DNA of 51,549 nucleotides from Paulinella micropora (taxonomy: Eukaryota > Cercozoa > Imbricatea > Euglyphida). Of this stretch, positions 16,954-32,912 are shown one piece after another (the first letter of the stretch is position 1; the number at the start of each line of letters is the position of its first letter). Location of the stretch: contig BJOX01000251.1 of assembly GCA_009731375.1 (NCBI GenBank), forward strand, positions 229,411-280,959, given 5' to 3'. Below the pieces are notes generated by a model. It worked only from the letters and a program-made list of their open reading frames with translations. It searched no databases and had not been told where the DNA came from. The position numbers and the translations under genes were made by a program.

Positions 16954-17441
16954 AGGATGAGAGATAAGGGGAGGATGAGAGGGAGGGCGGATTGGAGTTC
17001 TTCTTCAATGTCTTCCATACGCTTGGTGTTGATGGCAAAATCAGGTGCTTTCTTCTTTCGATTGGTTCTTTCGGGGCACTTCTTGGACGAAATGAGAGTA
17101 TGTCTCGGCGTCAACACTGTGGGTGGAATCCGGGTTGACAATGCCGGGTTATGACTTATAGTCCGGATGGACGTGCACTTTTGGACTCTTCTTTTCGAGG
17201 AGGCTCGAAGGATCTTCGTAAGGGTGGACATGAGCAAAATCTTCTCCAAGGGGTTTGAAGAAAAAGGCAAAATGGAGAGTGGGGTCTTGAGGAGGACAAG
17301 GAAGCAGAGAAAGAAAAGGAAGCCGTTCAAGCCGTTAGTCGAAGTGTTTTGAGCACCGTAAGCTTGCGCAAGCTACAATGAGGACAATGTATGAGGCCTA
17401 AACCCCAGAAGGGACCTAGCCCGGGCTATGCAACTGGACGG
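16954..17441. other. Unique sequence at the 3' side of the retrotransposon
   Basis: Non-repetitive sequence downstream of the retrotransposon stop (minus strand). It contains a perfect 14-bp palindrome, AGCTTGCGCAAGCT, at 17361-17374. Short ORFs on both strands (plus 16957-17154 and 17167-17352; minus reading down from 17330) show no recognisable motif. It may be the element's 3' untranslated region or older host sequence. Confidence 0.4.
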
Positions 17442-18704
17442 CTATGACGGAATGCAGTCACCGATACGGACTAGAGGAAGATTAGTCCAATTTTTGACTG
17501 CACAGGAGCGATAGATCTCAAAAGAGCAACGAGCTACGCAGGACGATAGCTTGAAGGAAAGGGATTTGGATTGGGGATGTGAAAAACCCAAGGCGCGGAA
17601 ACATCGATGAACAGAGAACGATACCATGCCGCGAGCCCCGCATTCGATTGGTCGAAGGTGGCAGGTCCATCCGTTGTCCTCGATTTGAGATTTGAGCACA
17701 TTATATCGGTTAGTCTTGTAGGCTCGTGCATCAAGGATGTTTTCCTCGACCGGGCACGTGAGCTCGATCAGTATACATATCTTGGTAGACAATGACCAGA
17801 CAACAATATCGGGGCGGAGGTCAGTGACACAGATGTGGACAGGAAAGGCTTGCTCAGAACCGGTGTACTGGGTTTGGAGCTGCCAATCGTTTGCGGTGTC
17901 AAGCAGGCATGGACGATGAAATGACTGCCCTTTAGACTTCTGCTCGCCCTCTTTCACAAACATAGACTTTGATTCATTTTCGTCTATACGGGAGCGTTTG
18001 TTATGGCTCTCGATGTGTTTTTGAAGGGGAGCTTCAATAGTGCAGAGCACAGAGTCGTGACGCCAGGTATAACGGCCTTGTTTGAGGGCAACATGGCAAC
18101 CGGAGAGGATGTGACATAAATGTGCTTGACCAGAACAGAGAGCACACTTGTTGTTGGGAATGATTCCCCACAGACGTCTAAGGTCGGGGGTAATAACCGA
18201 GTTTGTGCTTGCATTGATGACCCAAGAGATTAAGCGGGGATTACGGGTTCCGATGAGGCGAGCCCAGGAGAGGTCAAAGGGGCATGCGTCTTCAAAACGA
18301 AGAAAGCACCCTTGCATGGCTTTGTCCATGTCATGCACTGTGGTTGCCTCAAGTATTGTCTCAGCAGCTAATTCTAAAATCCTGTCTTTGCGGTCTGTGA
18401 TGGAATGTTCTTTTGGATAGCGACCATGGCCAAGTCCGATATGATCGGATTGGCCTCGATGTTTGAATTCAAAATCAACTTGTGCCTCAAGCTTTTCGAG
18501 CACAGGCTCTGGTTTCCAGATAGTTCGAAACGTTTCGTGTTTCGTCAGGTTCATCGCATAGATGGACGAGAGGTGTTTATCTGGGCAGTACTTCAGCATG
18601 TGAGCACGGTTGATTTGAAGTCGCTGGTAAAAAGAGACGATGGACTGGAGCTGTAGACCGAATTTCGAGCGTGGGCGGTAAAGGCAGGAGACCAGAGCTC
18701 TTTT
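17442..18704 (-). mobile_element. 5'-truncated non-LTR retrotransposon with restriction-like endonuclease (R2/Dong/NeSL-type group)
   Basis: An open frame of about 420 codons that reads as the C-terminal part of a LINE polyprotein. The first 40 residues (...FGLQLQSIVSFYQRLQ...) resemble the end of a reverse transcriptase thumb region. A zinc knuckle of form C-x2-C-x7-H-x4-C follows (CALC at about 18146-18135), then the typical GRYTWRHDSVL. The endonuclease core has RPD (D near 17810) and, 14 residues later, ELTCP (E near 17765), followed by a K...Y pair, which fits the PD-(D/E)xK fold used by early-branching LINEs for target cleavage. The stop is at 17442. The fingers and palm of the reverse transcriptase are absent: the sequence breaks at about 18705 into a GATA array, so the copy is dead-on-arrival. 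The frame continues into GATA up to 19097, but only by chance. Exact clade cannot be fixed by eye. Confidence 0.85.
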
Positions 18705-18734
18705 GTAGATATAGATAGATAAATAGATAGATAT

Positions 18735-18817
<83 letters not shown>

Positions 18818-18860
18818 TAAATATATATATATATATATATATAAATAGAGAGAGAGAGAG

Positions 18861-18927
<67 letters not shown>

Positions 18928-18940
18928 TAGATAGACAGAC

Positions 18941-18987
<47 letters not shown>

Positions 18988-19094
18988 ATTGTATGCATTG
19001 TTATGTATTGATTACTGAGTGCTTTTTTTTTTTTTTTCCCTGCTGGCGGATTGTATATATGTATCGTATGTATTGATTTCTGTATATATATATA
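18705..19094. repeat. GATA arrays at the 5' break of the retrotransposon, with spacer
   Basis: GATA with ATA, GA and GACA variants (18712-18985), then a unique spacer with a T-run (19023-19037). Confidence 0.9.
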
Positions 19095-19975
<881 letters not shown>

Positions 19976-20004
19976 ATACGATATATACATATTAACATAC
20001 AATG

Positions 20005-20074
<70 letters not shown>

Positions 20075-20103
20075 ATCTATCTATCTGGTCGACCGCCTAC
20101 AGA
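19976..20103. repeat. TATC array bounded by GGTCGACCGCCT
   Basis: GGTCGACCGCCT appears at about 19948 and 20088 on either side of a TATC array (20006-20085), a two-copy example of the seed-plus-microsatellite pattern. Confidence 0.88.
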
Positions 20104-20765
20104 GTGAGGTAGGTCGGTAGGTAGATAGGTAGGTAGGTAGATAGGTAGGTAGGCAGGTAGGTAGATAGGTAGGTAGGTAGATAGGTAGGTAGGTAGGTAG
20201 GTAGATAGGTGGGTAGGTAGGTAGGTAGGTAGGTAGGTAGGTAGGTAGGTTGTTAGATAGGTAGGTAAGTAGGTAGGTAGGTAGATAGGTAGGTAGGTAG
20301 GTAGGTAGATAGGTGGGTAGGTAGGTAGGTAGGTAGGTAGGTAGGTAGATAGGTAGGTAGGTAGGTAGGTAGGTAGGTAGATAGGTAGGTAGGTAGGTAG
20401 GTAGATAGGTAGGTAGGTAGATAGGTAGGTAGGTAGATAGGTAGATAGGTAGGTAGATAGGTAGGTAGGTAGGTAGGTAGGTAGGTAGGTAGGTAGGTAG
20501 GTAGGTAGGCAGGTAGGTAGGTAGGTAGGTAGGTAGATAGGTAGGTAGGTAGGTAGGTAGATAGGTAGGGCGTAGGTAGGTACGTAGGTAGGTAGGTAGG
20601 TAGGTAGGTAGGTAGGTAGATAGGTAGGTCGGTAGGTAGGTAGGTAGGTCGGTAGGTAGGTCGGTAGGTCGGTAGGTAGGTCGGTAGGTAGGTCGGTAGG
20701 TAGGTCGGTAGGTAGGTTGGTAGGTGGGTAGGTAGGTAGGTAAATTAGTTAAGTAGGTAGGCAGG
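20104..20765. repeat. (GGTA)n array
   Basis: About 650 bp of GGTA with regular GATA and GGTC substitutions. GGTC units cluster in the distal third (20628-20710). Confidence 0.95.
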
Positions 20766-21105
20766 TATGTAAGTTAGCAGCTGGGTCCGATGAGGAAGAA
20801 GGGGAAGGAGGAGGGCAAGGGGGAGAGGAAACTGGAAGGAACAAGAAGTGCGAATACATGTAACATGTAACAGGCGAAAAAATATGTGTTGTTCGCAGAT
20901 GTGTGAGTGCCCGGACCTGAAGATGACGAGGAAAAAATATAGAAAAATAAATATGTTGCCCCCCNNNNNNNNNNNNNNNNNNNNNNNNNNNNNNNNNNNN
21001 NNNNNNNNNNNNCCCCCCCCCCCCCCCCCCCCCCCCCCACCCCACACACACGCACACACACACACACACCCCACCCCACCCCTGAGAGAGAGAGAGAGAA
21101 GATAC
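20766..21105 (-). other. Gene-proximal unique sequence with possible next exon, CA/C tracts and gap
   Basis: On the minus strand a pyrimidine-rich TTTTTTCCTCGTCATC then TTCAG precedes an open stretch starting at 20916 (VRALTHLRTTH...), in the phase left by the exon ending at 21106. This could be the next exon of the gene candidate, but the frame degrades into low-complexity P/S/L and runs to the GGTA array. Between them lie CA repeats, C-runs and a 48-base N gap (20965-21012). Confidence 0.3.
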
Positions 21106-22136
21106 CTTGAGAGTTGTGAGAAGAGCCTCTTTTTCTTCTTCAGTAAGTTCTTTCTTGTCAAAATGCCTATCGCAAGAAAAAAATAAATATGAGATAGGAG
21201 GAAACAATGCGATGAATTTCCGGTAAATCACCACAAAAACCGGGAAATTGCCACCGCACAACCGGGAAATTGTTGCTGCTTTCTCCGGTCGTACTTACCG
21301 ATTTCTTAATCAAAGATGAACAAGATGAACACGCAGGGTTTCGCAAAGTTGTGTGACCTGAATACTCCATGCTGGTCATGCTTCTCAAACTGCTGCCGAA
21401 GGGTCACTAACTGCTCGTCTACGCTTGACATGCTTGCTGCAGAAGAGAAGGAAAGAGAGGGAGGGGAGGGGAGGAGAGGAGAGGGGAGGGGAGAGGAGGG
21501 AGGGGAGGGAAGAGAAGGGAAGGGAAGGGAAGGGAAGAGAAGGGAAGGGAAGGGAAGGGAAGGAAAGGGAAGGGAAGGGAAGGGAAGGAAAGGGAGGAGG
21601 GAGGGGAGAGGGAAGGGAAGGGAAGGGAAGGGAAGGGAAGGGAAGGGAAGAGAAGGGAAGAGAAGGGAAGAGAGGGGAAGGGAAGGAAAGGGAAGAGAAA
21701 GAAAGGAAAGGGAAGGAAAGGGAAGGAATGGGAAGGAAAGGAAAGGGAAGGGAAAGGAAAGGGAAGGGAAGGAAAGGGAAGGGAAAGGGAAGGAAGGGAA
21801 AGGGAAGGGAAAGGGAAGGAAAGGAAAGGAAAGGAAAGGAAGGGAAAGGAAGGGAAAGGAAGGGAAAGGAAGGGAAAGGGAAGGAAAGGAAAGGAAAGGA
21901 AAGGAAAGGAAAGGAAAGGAAAGGAAAGGAAAGGAAGAAAAAAAACTAGGTTTCCACCTTAGATAAAGGTATGACTTAATAGCTATACTTTTCACGTGGA
22001 CGATCCTTGAGTCCGATTGTAAAAATTGTTCTCTCAATAAAAACGAAGAAGGAAAGGAAAGGAAAGGGAATCCGGTTGCAGGTTCTGTACAATACATCGT
22101 GGAACCTGCTGTCTTGGCTTTCTTGCGTGGTGGCAT
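21106..22136 (-). CDS. Multi-exon gene candidate, 5' part, function unknown
   Basis: Four exon-like blocks on the minus strand splice in frame: 22136-22106 (MPPRKKAKTA, basic and NLS-like), 21436-21358 (ASMSSVDEQLVTLRQQF, then EKHDQHGVFR), a possible 6-nt microexon 21304-21299, and 21166-21106 (HFDKKELTEEEKEALL, then TTLK). Acceptors read TTCTGCAG, GATTAAG and GCGATAG; donors read CAG|GTTCCA, CAG|GTCACA, TCG|GTAAGT and AAG|GTATCT. Reading through the second donor meets a stop 18 codons on, which supports splicing there. The microexon keeps phase whether included or skipped. Introns would be about 669, 53 and 132 nt. About 59 codons are visible and the 3' end is not identified. The peptide is charged and probably helical; a degenerate EF-hand is conceivable but the loop acids are missing. 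A CRE-like half site (ACGTCA, 22153-22158) lies just upstream. An alternative start is the internal Met at 21431. Confidence 0.5.
21439..21950. repeat. Purine array (GGGAA/GGAAA), a pyrimidine tract on the gene strand
   Basis: About 510 bp of GGGAA, GGAAA and AGAGG units with almost no pyrimidines on the plus strand. On the minus strand it is one continuous pyrimidine tract that ends in CTTCTCTTCTGCAG, the acceptor of the second exon of the gene candidate. Both strands show long but meaningless ORFs. Confidence 0.93.
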
Positions 22137-22292
22137 TTGTGAAATAACAAGAACGTCACTTCGAACGAGTCGAATCGCAGTCTGCCCTGTGTTGTACAGT
22201 AAGCTAAATCTATCGATTCCGATCTAATCTCAATTGAATCTTCAGGATAAAGTCACTTTTCAGATTTTTTTTTTTTTTTTTTCTTCAAGGTG
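22137..22292. other. Unique sequence upstream of gene candidate, with T-run
   Basis: Possible promoter-proximal sequence for the minus-strand gene. It contains a run of 18 T (22265-22282) followed by CTTCAAG, which could act as a plus-strand splice acceptor. Confidence 0.4.
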
Positions 22293-22445
22293 ATGCTAAA
22301 AAAGCTAAAGATATCAGAAGTAGTAGATTTCAGAGGGGTCAAGAACTGGTCATGCATTCATGCAAACACCAGGGGTCATCTATGGCGCTTGTCTACGGCT
22401 GGCAAGATTTCCCAGGAAAGAGGCAGCGATACGGAAGAAAAGTAA
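22293..22445 (+). CDS. Possible terminal exon or small ORF (50 codons)
   Basis: Just after T18-CTTCAAG at 22265-22289 an open frame runs from GTGATG to TAA at 22443-22445 (MLKKLKISEVVDFRGV... ending GSDTEEK). A polyadenylation-type AATAAA follows at 22505-22510. The arrangement fits a last exon of a plus-strand gene, but no upstream exons are recognised and the length could arise by chance. A minus-strand frame at 22393-22677 overlaps it. Confidence 0.2.
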   Translation: MLKKLKISEVVDFRGVKNWSCIHANTRGHLWRLSTAGKISQERGSDTEEK

Positions 22446-22847
22446 CATACGCGACAAACGCAAGAAACGGTTTCTTTTTGTTGTGCGACAGGCGAACGTG
22501 GAAAAATAAAGTTTCAGGATCTATTTGAAGTCCTCGGCAGTGCGCGCTTGTGCCAATCGCGAGATCTTTCGCGCACGTGAATGAGCACCGCGACCACACA
22601 CCCGCCACCTCCAGATTATATTTTATGGTATAGCAGTACTGGTCAATCGTTGCCAAGTTCAGTTGGTAACACCTCAAGTTTGTAAAACACTTCCATGTCT
22701 TTTTTGTTGTGCAATCTTTGCAGGTTATTTGATCATTGTTGGTCTGGGTAAGTCGTGAAAAGAATTCATCCTTTTCAACGTTTACATCTTACGCGCGCGC
22801 ACCCCTGGACACAAAATGCAAACACAAAACACAGACAAAGACACAAA

Positions 22848-22849
<2 letters not shown>
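22446..22849. other. Unique sequence, no confident gene
   Basis: Mixed-composition DNA with several CpGs (GCGCGC near 22793, CGCGCACG near 22570). An uninterrupted 94-codon minus-strand frame (22393-22677) crosses it without a recognisable domain. Confidence 0.4.
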
Positions 22850-22891
<42 letters not shown>

Positions 22892-23413
22892 ACAACACAC
22901 ACACACACACACACACACAACACACACACACACATACACACACACCCCACACACACAACACACACACACNNNNNNNNNNNNNNNNNNNNNNNNNNNNNNN
23001 NNNNNNNNNNNNNNNNNNNNNNNNNNNNNNNNNNNNNNNNNNNNNNNNNNNNNNNNNNNNNNNNNNNNNNNNNNNNNNNNNNNNNNNNNNNNNNNNNNNN
23101 NNNNNNNNNNNNNNNNNNNNNNNNNNNNNNNNNNNNNNNNNNNNNNNNNNNNNNNNNNNNNNNNNNNNNNNNNNNNNNNNNNNNNNNNNNNNNNNNNNNN
23201 NNNNNNNNNNNNNNNNNNNNNNNNNNNNNNNNNNNNNNNNNNNNNNNNNNNNNNNNNNNNNACACACACACACACACACACAACACACACACAACACACA
23301 CACAACACACACACAACACACACACACACACATACACACACACATACACACACACACACACACAACACACACACACACACGACACACACACACGCCACAC
23401 ACACACACACACA

Positions 23414-23444
<31 letters not shown>

Positions 23445-23824
23445 AAACACACAACACACAACACACACACATACACACACACAACACACACAACGTGTGT
23501 GTGTCGTGTGTGTGTGTGTTTTGTGTGTGTGTTTTGTGTGTGTGTGTGTGTGTGTTGTGTGTGTGTGTGTGTTGTGTGTGTTGTGTGTGTGTGTGTGTGT
23601 GTGTTGTGTGTGTGTGTGTGTGTGTGAGTGTGTGTATGTGTTTGTGTGAGTGTGTGTGTGTGTGTGTGTTTTGTGTGTGTTTTGTGTGTGTGTTTTGTGT
23701 GTGTGTTGTGTGTGTGTGTGTGTTGTGTGCGTTGTGTTGTGGTGTGTGTGTGTGTGTGTGTTTTGTGTGTGTTTGTGTTGTGTGTGTGTGTTGTGTGTGT
23801 TGTGTGTGTGTGTGTGTGTGTGTG

Positions 23825-23863
<39 letters not shown>

Positions 23864-23867
23864 GTGT
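22850..23867. repeat. CA array switching to GT array (large inverted repeat)
   Basis: CA with CAACAC variants (22850-22969; gap 22970-23261; 23262-23494) turns into GT with GTGTTGTG variants at CAACGTGTG (23491-23499) and continues to the next gap at 23868. The arms are mutually complementary over more than 200 bp with offset variants, so either strand could form a long imperfect hairpin. Confidence 0.95.
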
Positions 23868-24110
<243 letters not shown>

Positions 24111-24250
24111 ATCGGTCACCTCCACAAAATGTGGTCAGGTTACCGATAAAACTACATATGCGGCGCGCCAAATTTGAGGTGTTTTACCGGCTCGCCGGCC
24201 CCCCGGCTCGCCCGCAAAACACGTTAAATTTGTGGCTTAGCCGCATAATA
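24111..24250 (+). mobile_element. Hairpin element family A, copy 2
   Basis: Same order as copy 1: left hairpin TCGGTCACC...TTACCGA, then the CpG-rich main hairpin from ATGCGGCGCGCC to GCCGCATAAT. The centre has small deletions (CCGGCCCCCCGG) and the right end reads ATATCCGT instead of ATATACTA. It sits directly after TG/TATG-rich repeat. Confidence 0.8.
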
Positions 24251-24544
24251 TCCGTATATTTTGTTAGGTTTTCTGTTCTGTGCTTTGACACTTGTTGCTT
24301 TCCATTTCATACAACCGCCGAAGAGCCCGGTTATCAGTCTGTATGTATGTATGTATGTATGTATGTATGTATGCATATGTGTGTGTGTGTGTATTTGTGT
24401 TTGTGTATGTATGTCTGTACGCATGCATGCATGTAGGTAGGTAGGTAGGTAGGTAGGTAGGTAGAAAGGTAGAAAGGTAGGCAGGCAGGTAGGTAGGTAG
24501 GTATGTAGGTAGGTAGGTAGAAAGGTTACCTATAGTTATGTCTG

Positions 24545-24606
<62 letters not shown>

Positions 24607-24611
24607 CATCC

Positions 24612-24652
<41 letters not shown>

Positions 24653-24682
24653 CCTACCTACCTACCTACCTACCTACTATCT
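24251..24682. repeat. Spacer, GTAT, GGTA and TATC/CCTA arrays
   Basis: About 85 bp unique, GTAT (24341-24372), TG-rich sequence, GGTA with AAAG units (24433-24525), TATC (24544-24650) and CCTA (24651-24676). Confidence 0.9.
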
Positions 24683-25004
24683 NNNNNNNNNNNNNNNNNN
24701 NNNNNNNNNNNNNNNNNNNNNNNNNNNNNNNNNNNNNNNNNNNNNNNNNNNNNNNNNNNNNNNNNNNNNNNNNNNNNNNNNNNNNNNNNNNNNNNNNNNN
24801 NNNNNNNNNNNNNNNNNNNNNNNNNNNNNNNNCCCCCCCCCCCCCCCCCGGGCCACCCCATTCAGTTACCTTCCTACCCTACATCCTATGTGTATCTGTG
24901 TGAGAGTCTCTCTCTCTCTCTATGTATATATATATCCCTACCTCTCTATCTACCCTGATTTTATCTAGTCTGGCGATGAATTTTTCACTGCTGGACGCAT
25001 GGTG
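24683..25004. other. N gap, C-run and unique spacer
   Basis: 150 N (24683-24832), 17 C, then about 155 bp of mixed sequence with a short CT run. No gene seen. Confidence 0.85.
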
Positions 25005-26140
<1,136 letters not shown>

Positions 26141-26183
26141 AGGGCCCTGGGCTCACCGCAGGCGTGATAGTCTCACAATGGTT

Positions 26184-26252
<69 letters not shown>

Positions 26253-26348
26253 TCATCTCTCTATATACACATCACCGTCATCATCCTCATCATCATCATC
26301 ATCATCATTATCATCATCATCATCATCATCGTCATCGTCATCATCGTT

Positions 26349-26396
<48 letters not shown>

Positions 26397-26403
26397 GTCA
26401 TCG

Positions 26404-26435
<32 letters not shown>

Positions 26436-26923
26436 GTCATCATCATCATCATCATCGTCATCATCATCGTATTTTCGTCATCATCACCATCATCACCATC
26501 ATCACCACCACCACCATCACCACCATCATCATCATCACCACCACCACCACCACCATCACCACCACCATCACCACCACCACCACCATCATCACCACCACCA
26601 TCATCATCACCACCACCACCATCACCACCACCACCATCATCATCACCATCATCNNNNNNNNNNCCCATCACCACCATCATCATCATCACCACCACCACCA
26701 CCACCATCACCACCACCATCACCACCACCACCACCATCATCACCACCACCATCATCATCACCACCACCACCATCACCACCACCGCCATCATCATCATCAT
26801 CATCATCATCATCATTATCATCACCATCATCACCACCACCACCACCACCACCACCATCACCACCACCGCCATCATCATCATCATCATCATCATCATCACC
26901 ACCACCACCACCACCACCATCCC
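26141..26923. repeat. CT, TA and TCA/CCA trinucleotide arrays with N10 gap
   Basis: A seed (GGGCCCTGGGCTCACC), CT, TA, then TCA with TCG variants (26275-26480) and TCA/CCA mixtures to 26923. About 115 bp before the ten-N gap (26514-26630) reappears after it (26665-26782) with the same pattern of ATC and ACC units. Confidence 0.92.
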
Positions 26924-28245
<1,322 letters not shown>

Positions 28246-28313
<68 letters not shown>

Positions 28314-28400
28314 CCTACCTACCTATCTATCTATCTATCTACCTACCTACCTATCTATCTATTACTGGTGGCAGGACTTGGGCAGCTACGCTTATATATA

Positions 28401-28458
<58 letters not shown>

Positions 28459-28526
28459 GTCTACCTATCTACCTATCTATCTATCTATTACTGGTGGCAG
28501 GACTTGGGCAGCTACGCTTACATATA

Positions 28527-28581
<55 letters not shown>

Positions 28582-28639
28582 CCTACCTACCTACCTATCT
28601 ATCTATCTATTGCTTCTCCAGTACATCAGCTGTGGCCTA

Positions 28640-28675
<36 letters not shown>

Positions 28676-28736
28676 CTACTTGCTTACTTACCTACTTACT
28701 TACTTACCTACTTACTTACTTACTTACTTACTTACC

Positions 28737-28805
<69 letters not shown>

Positions 28806-28850
28806 TCTTACTTTCTTACCTACTTACTTACTTACTTACTTACTTGCTTG

Positions 28851-28891
<41 letters not shown>

Positions 28892-28908
28892 CTACTTACC
28901 TACTTACC

Positions 28909-28939
<31 letters not shown>

Positions 28940-29001
28940 CTACTTACTTACTTACTTTCTTACCTACTTGCTTACTTACTTACTTACTTACTTGCTTACT
29001 C

Positions 29002-29049
<48 letters not shown>

Positions 29050-29084
29050 TACTTACTTATAAGTACGGTGTGTCTGAGGTGATG
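28246..29084. repeat. Complex seed cluster, part 2: TATC and TTAC arrays
   Basis: GGCAGGACTTGGGCAG starts at 28215, 28371 and 28496, each followed by CTACGCTT and TATC/CCTA. At 28614 the seed continues as TTCTCCAGTACATCAGC and GTGGCCTAT. It is then interrupted by TTAC (28637-29055), after which TATAAGTACGGTG resumes the seed. Confidence 0.92.
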
Positions 29085-29738
29085 ATCACGACGACGATGA
29101 CGACGATGATGATGCTGCTGTTGCTGCTGATGGCAGGAAGTGGATGATCACGATGACGATGACGGCGATGATGATGCTGCTGTGGCTGCTGATGGCAGGA
29201 AGTGGATGATCACGATGACGATGACGACGACGATGCTGCTGCTGCTGCTGCTGATGGCAGGAAGTGGATGATCACGATGACGATGACGACGACGATGCTG
29301 CTGCTGCTGCTGATGGCAGGAAGTGGATGATCACGATGACGATGACGACGACGATGCTGCTGCTGCTGCTGATGGCAGGAAGTGGATGATCACGATGACG
29401 ATGATGACGATGATGATGCTGCTGTTGCTGCTGATGGCAGGAAGTGGATGATCACGATGACGATGACGACGATGATGATGCTGCTGTTGCTGCTGATGGC
29501 AGGAAGTGGATGATCACGATGACGATGATGACGATGATGATGTTGTTGCTGATGATGGCAGGAAGTGGATGATCACGATGACGATGACGATGACGACGAT
29601 GCTGCTGCTGCTGCTGATGGCAGGAAGTGGATGATCACGATGACGATGACGATGATGATGATGCTGCTGTTGCTGCTAATGGCAGGAAGTGGATGATCAC
29701 GATGACGATGACGACGACGATGCTGCTGCTGCTGCTGA
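29085..29738. repeat. 60-bp minisatellite, 11 units
   Basis: GGCAGGAAGTGGATGATC starts at 29132, 29194, 29256, 29315, 29374, 29436, 29499, 29557, 29619 and 29681, with the eleventh, GGCAGGACTTT, at 29739. Each is followed by GAC/GAT units and GCT units. Periods of 58-63 bp vary by whole trinucleotides. Confidence 0.93.
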
Positions 29739-30072
29739 TGGCAGGACTTTGGGCAGTCACGCTTCTCCAGTCATCCGCTATGGCCTATAAGTCCTGTGTC
29801 ACTGATGATGATGATGACGATGACGATGATGATGACGATGACGACGATGACGACGATTGATGATGATGCTGCAGCAGCGGTGGCCATGACGAGGCCGACG
29901 ACGATGACGACGATGACTGAGATGATGATGATGATGATGATGACGATGACGATGATGATGATGCTGCTGCTGCTGCTGATGGGACAGGACCTGGGCAGCC
30001 ACGTTTCTCCAGTCATCCGCTCTGGCCTATAAGTCCTGTGTCACTGATGATGATGACGATGACGATGATGAT

Positions 30073-30103
<31 letters not shown>

Positions 30104-30290
30104 ATTGATGATGATGCTGCAGCAGCGCTGGCGATGACGAGGCCGACGACGATGACGACGATGACTGAGACTATGATGATGATGATGACGACGACGACGA
30201 CGATGATGATGCTGCTGCTGCTGCTGATGGGGGCAGGACCTGGGCAGCCACGCTTCTCCAGTCATCCGCTGTGGCCTATAAGTACGGGGT
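29739..30290. repeat. 245-bp higher-order repeat carrying the full seed
   Basis: Two complete units and the start of a third. GGCCTATAAGT occurs near 29781, 30024 and 30273 (spacings 243 and 249). Each unit has the seed (GGCAGGAC...CTTCTCCAGTCATCCGC) followed by GAT/GAC and GCT trinucleotides and an inner block GGCCGACGACGATGACG. Confidence 0.92.
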
Positions 30291-30745
30291 CTCCGGCCCC
30301 TTTTGGTACGCCTCGGGTGCCACCATACAGATCCTACTCTTTGCTATCCTAGCAGTCTATACCAAACGGTCACACTCATACAATATTACNNNNNNNNNNN
30401 NNNNNNNNNNNNNNNNNNNNNNNNNNNNNNNNNNNNNNNNNNNNNNNNNNNNNNNNNNNNNNNNNNNNNNNNNNNNNNNNNNNNNNNNNNNNNNNNNNNN
30501 NNNNNNNNNNNNNNNNNNNNNNNNNNNNNNNNNNNNNNNNNNNNNNNNNNNNNNNNNNNNNNNNNNNNNNNNNNNNNNNNNNNNNNNNNNNNNNNNNNNN
30601 NNNNNNNNNNNNNNNNNNNNNNNNNNNNNNNNNNNNNNNNNNNNNNNNNNNNNNNNNNNNNNNNNNNNNNNNNNNNNNNNNNNNNNNNNNNNNNNNNNNN
30701 NNNNNNNNNNNNNNNNNNNNNNNNNNNNNNNNNNNNNNNNNNNNN
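30291..30745. other. Unique spacer and assembly gap
   Basis: About 100 bp of unique sequence (30291-30389) with no recognised gene, then 356 N (30390-30745). Confidence 0.9.

Positions 30746-32912
<2,167 letters not shown>

Noticed and set aside
16957-17352. Short ORFs on both strands beside the retrotransposon
   Set aside because: No zinc finger, RT or other motif could be seen; more likely 3' untranslated or old sequence.
22393-22677. 94-codon minus-strand ORF
   Set aside because: No recognisable domain, no splice or start context, and it overlaps an opposite-strand candidate; kept only as a note.
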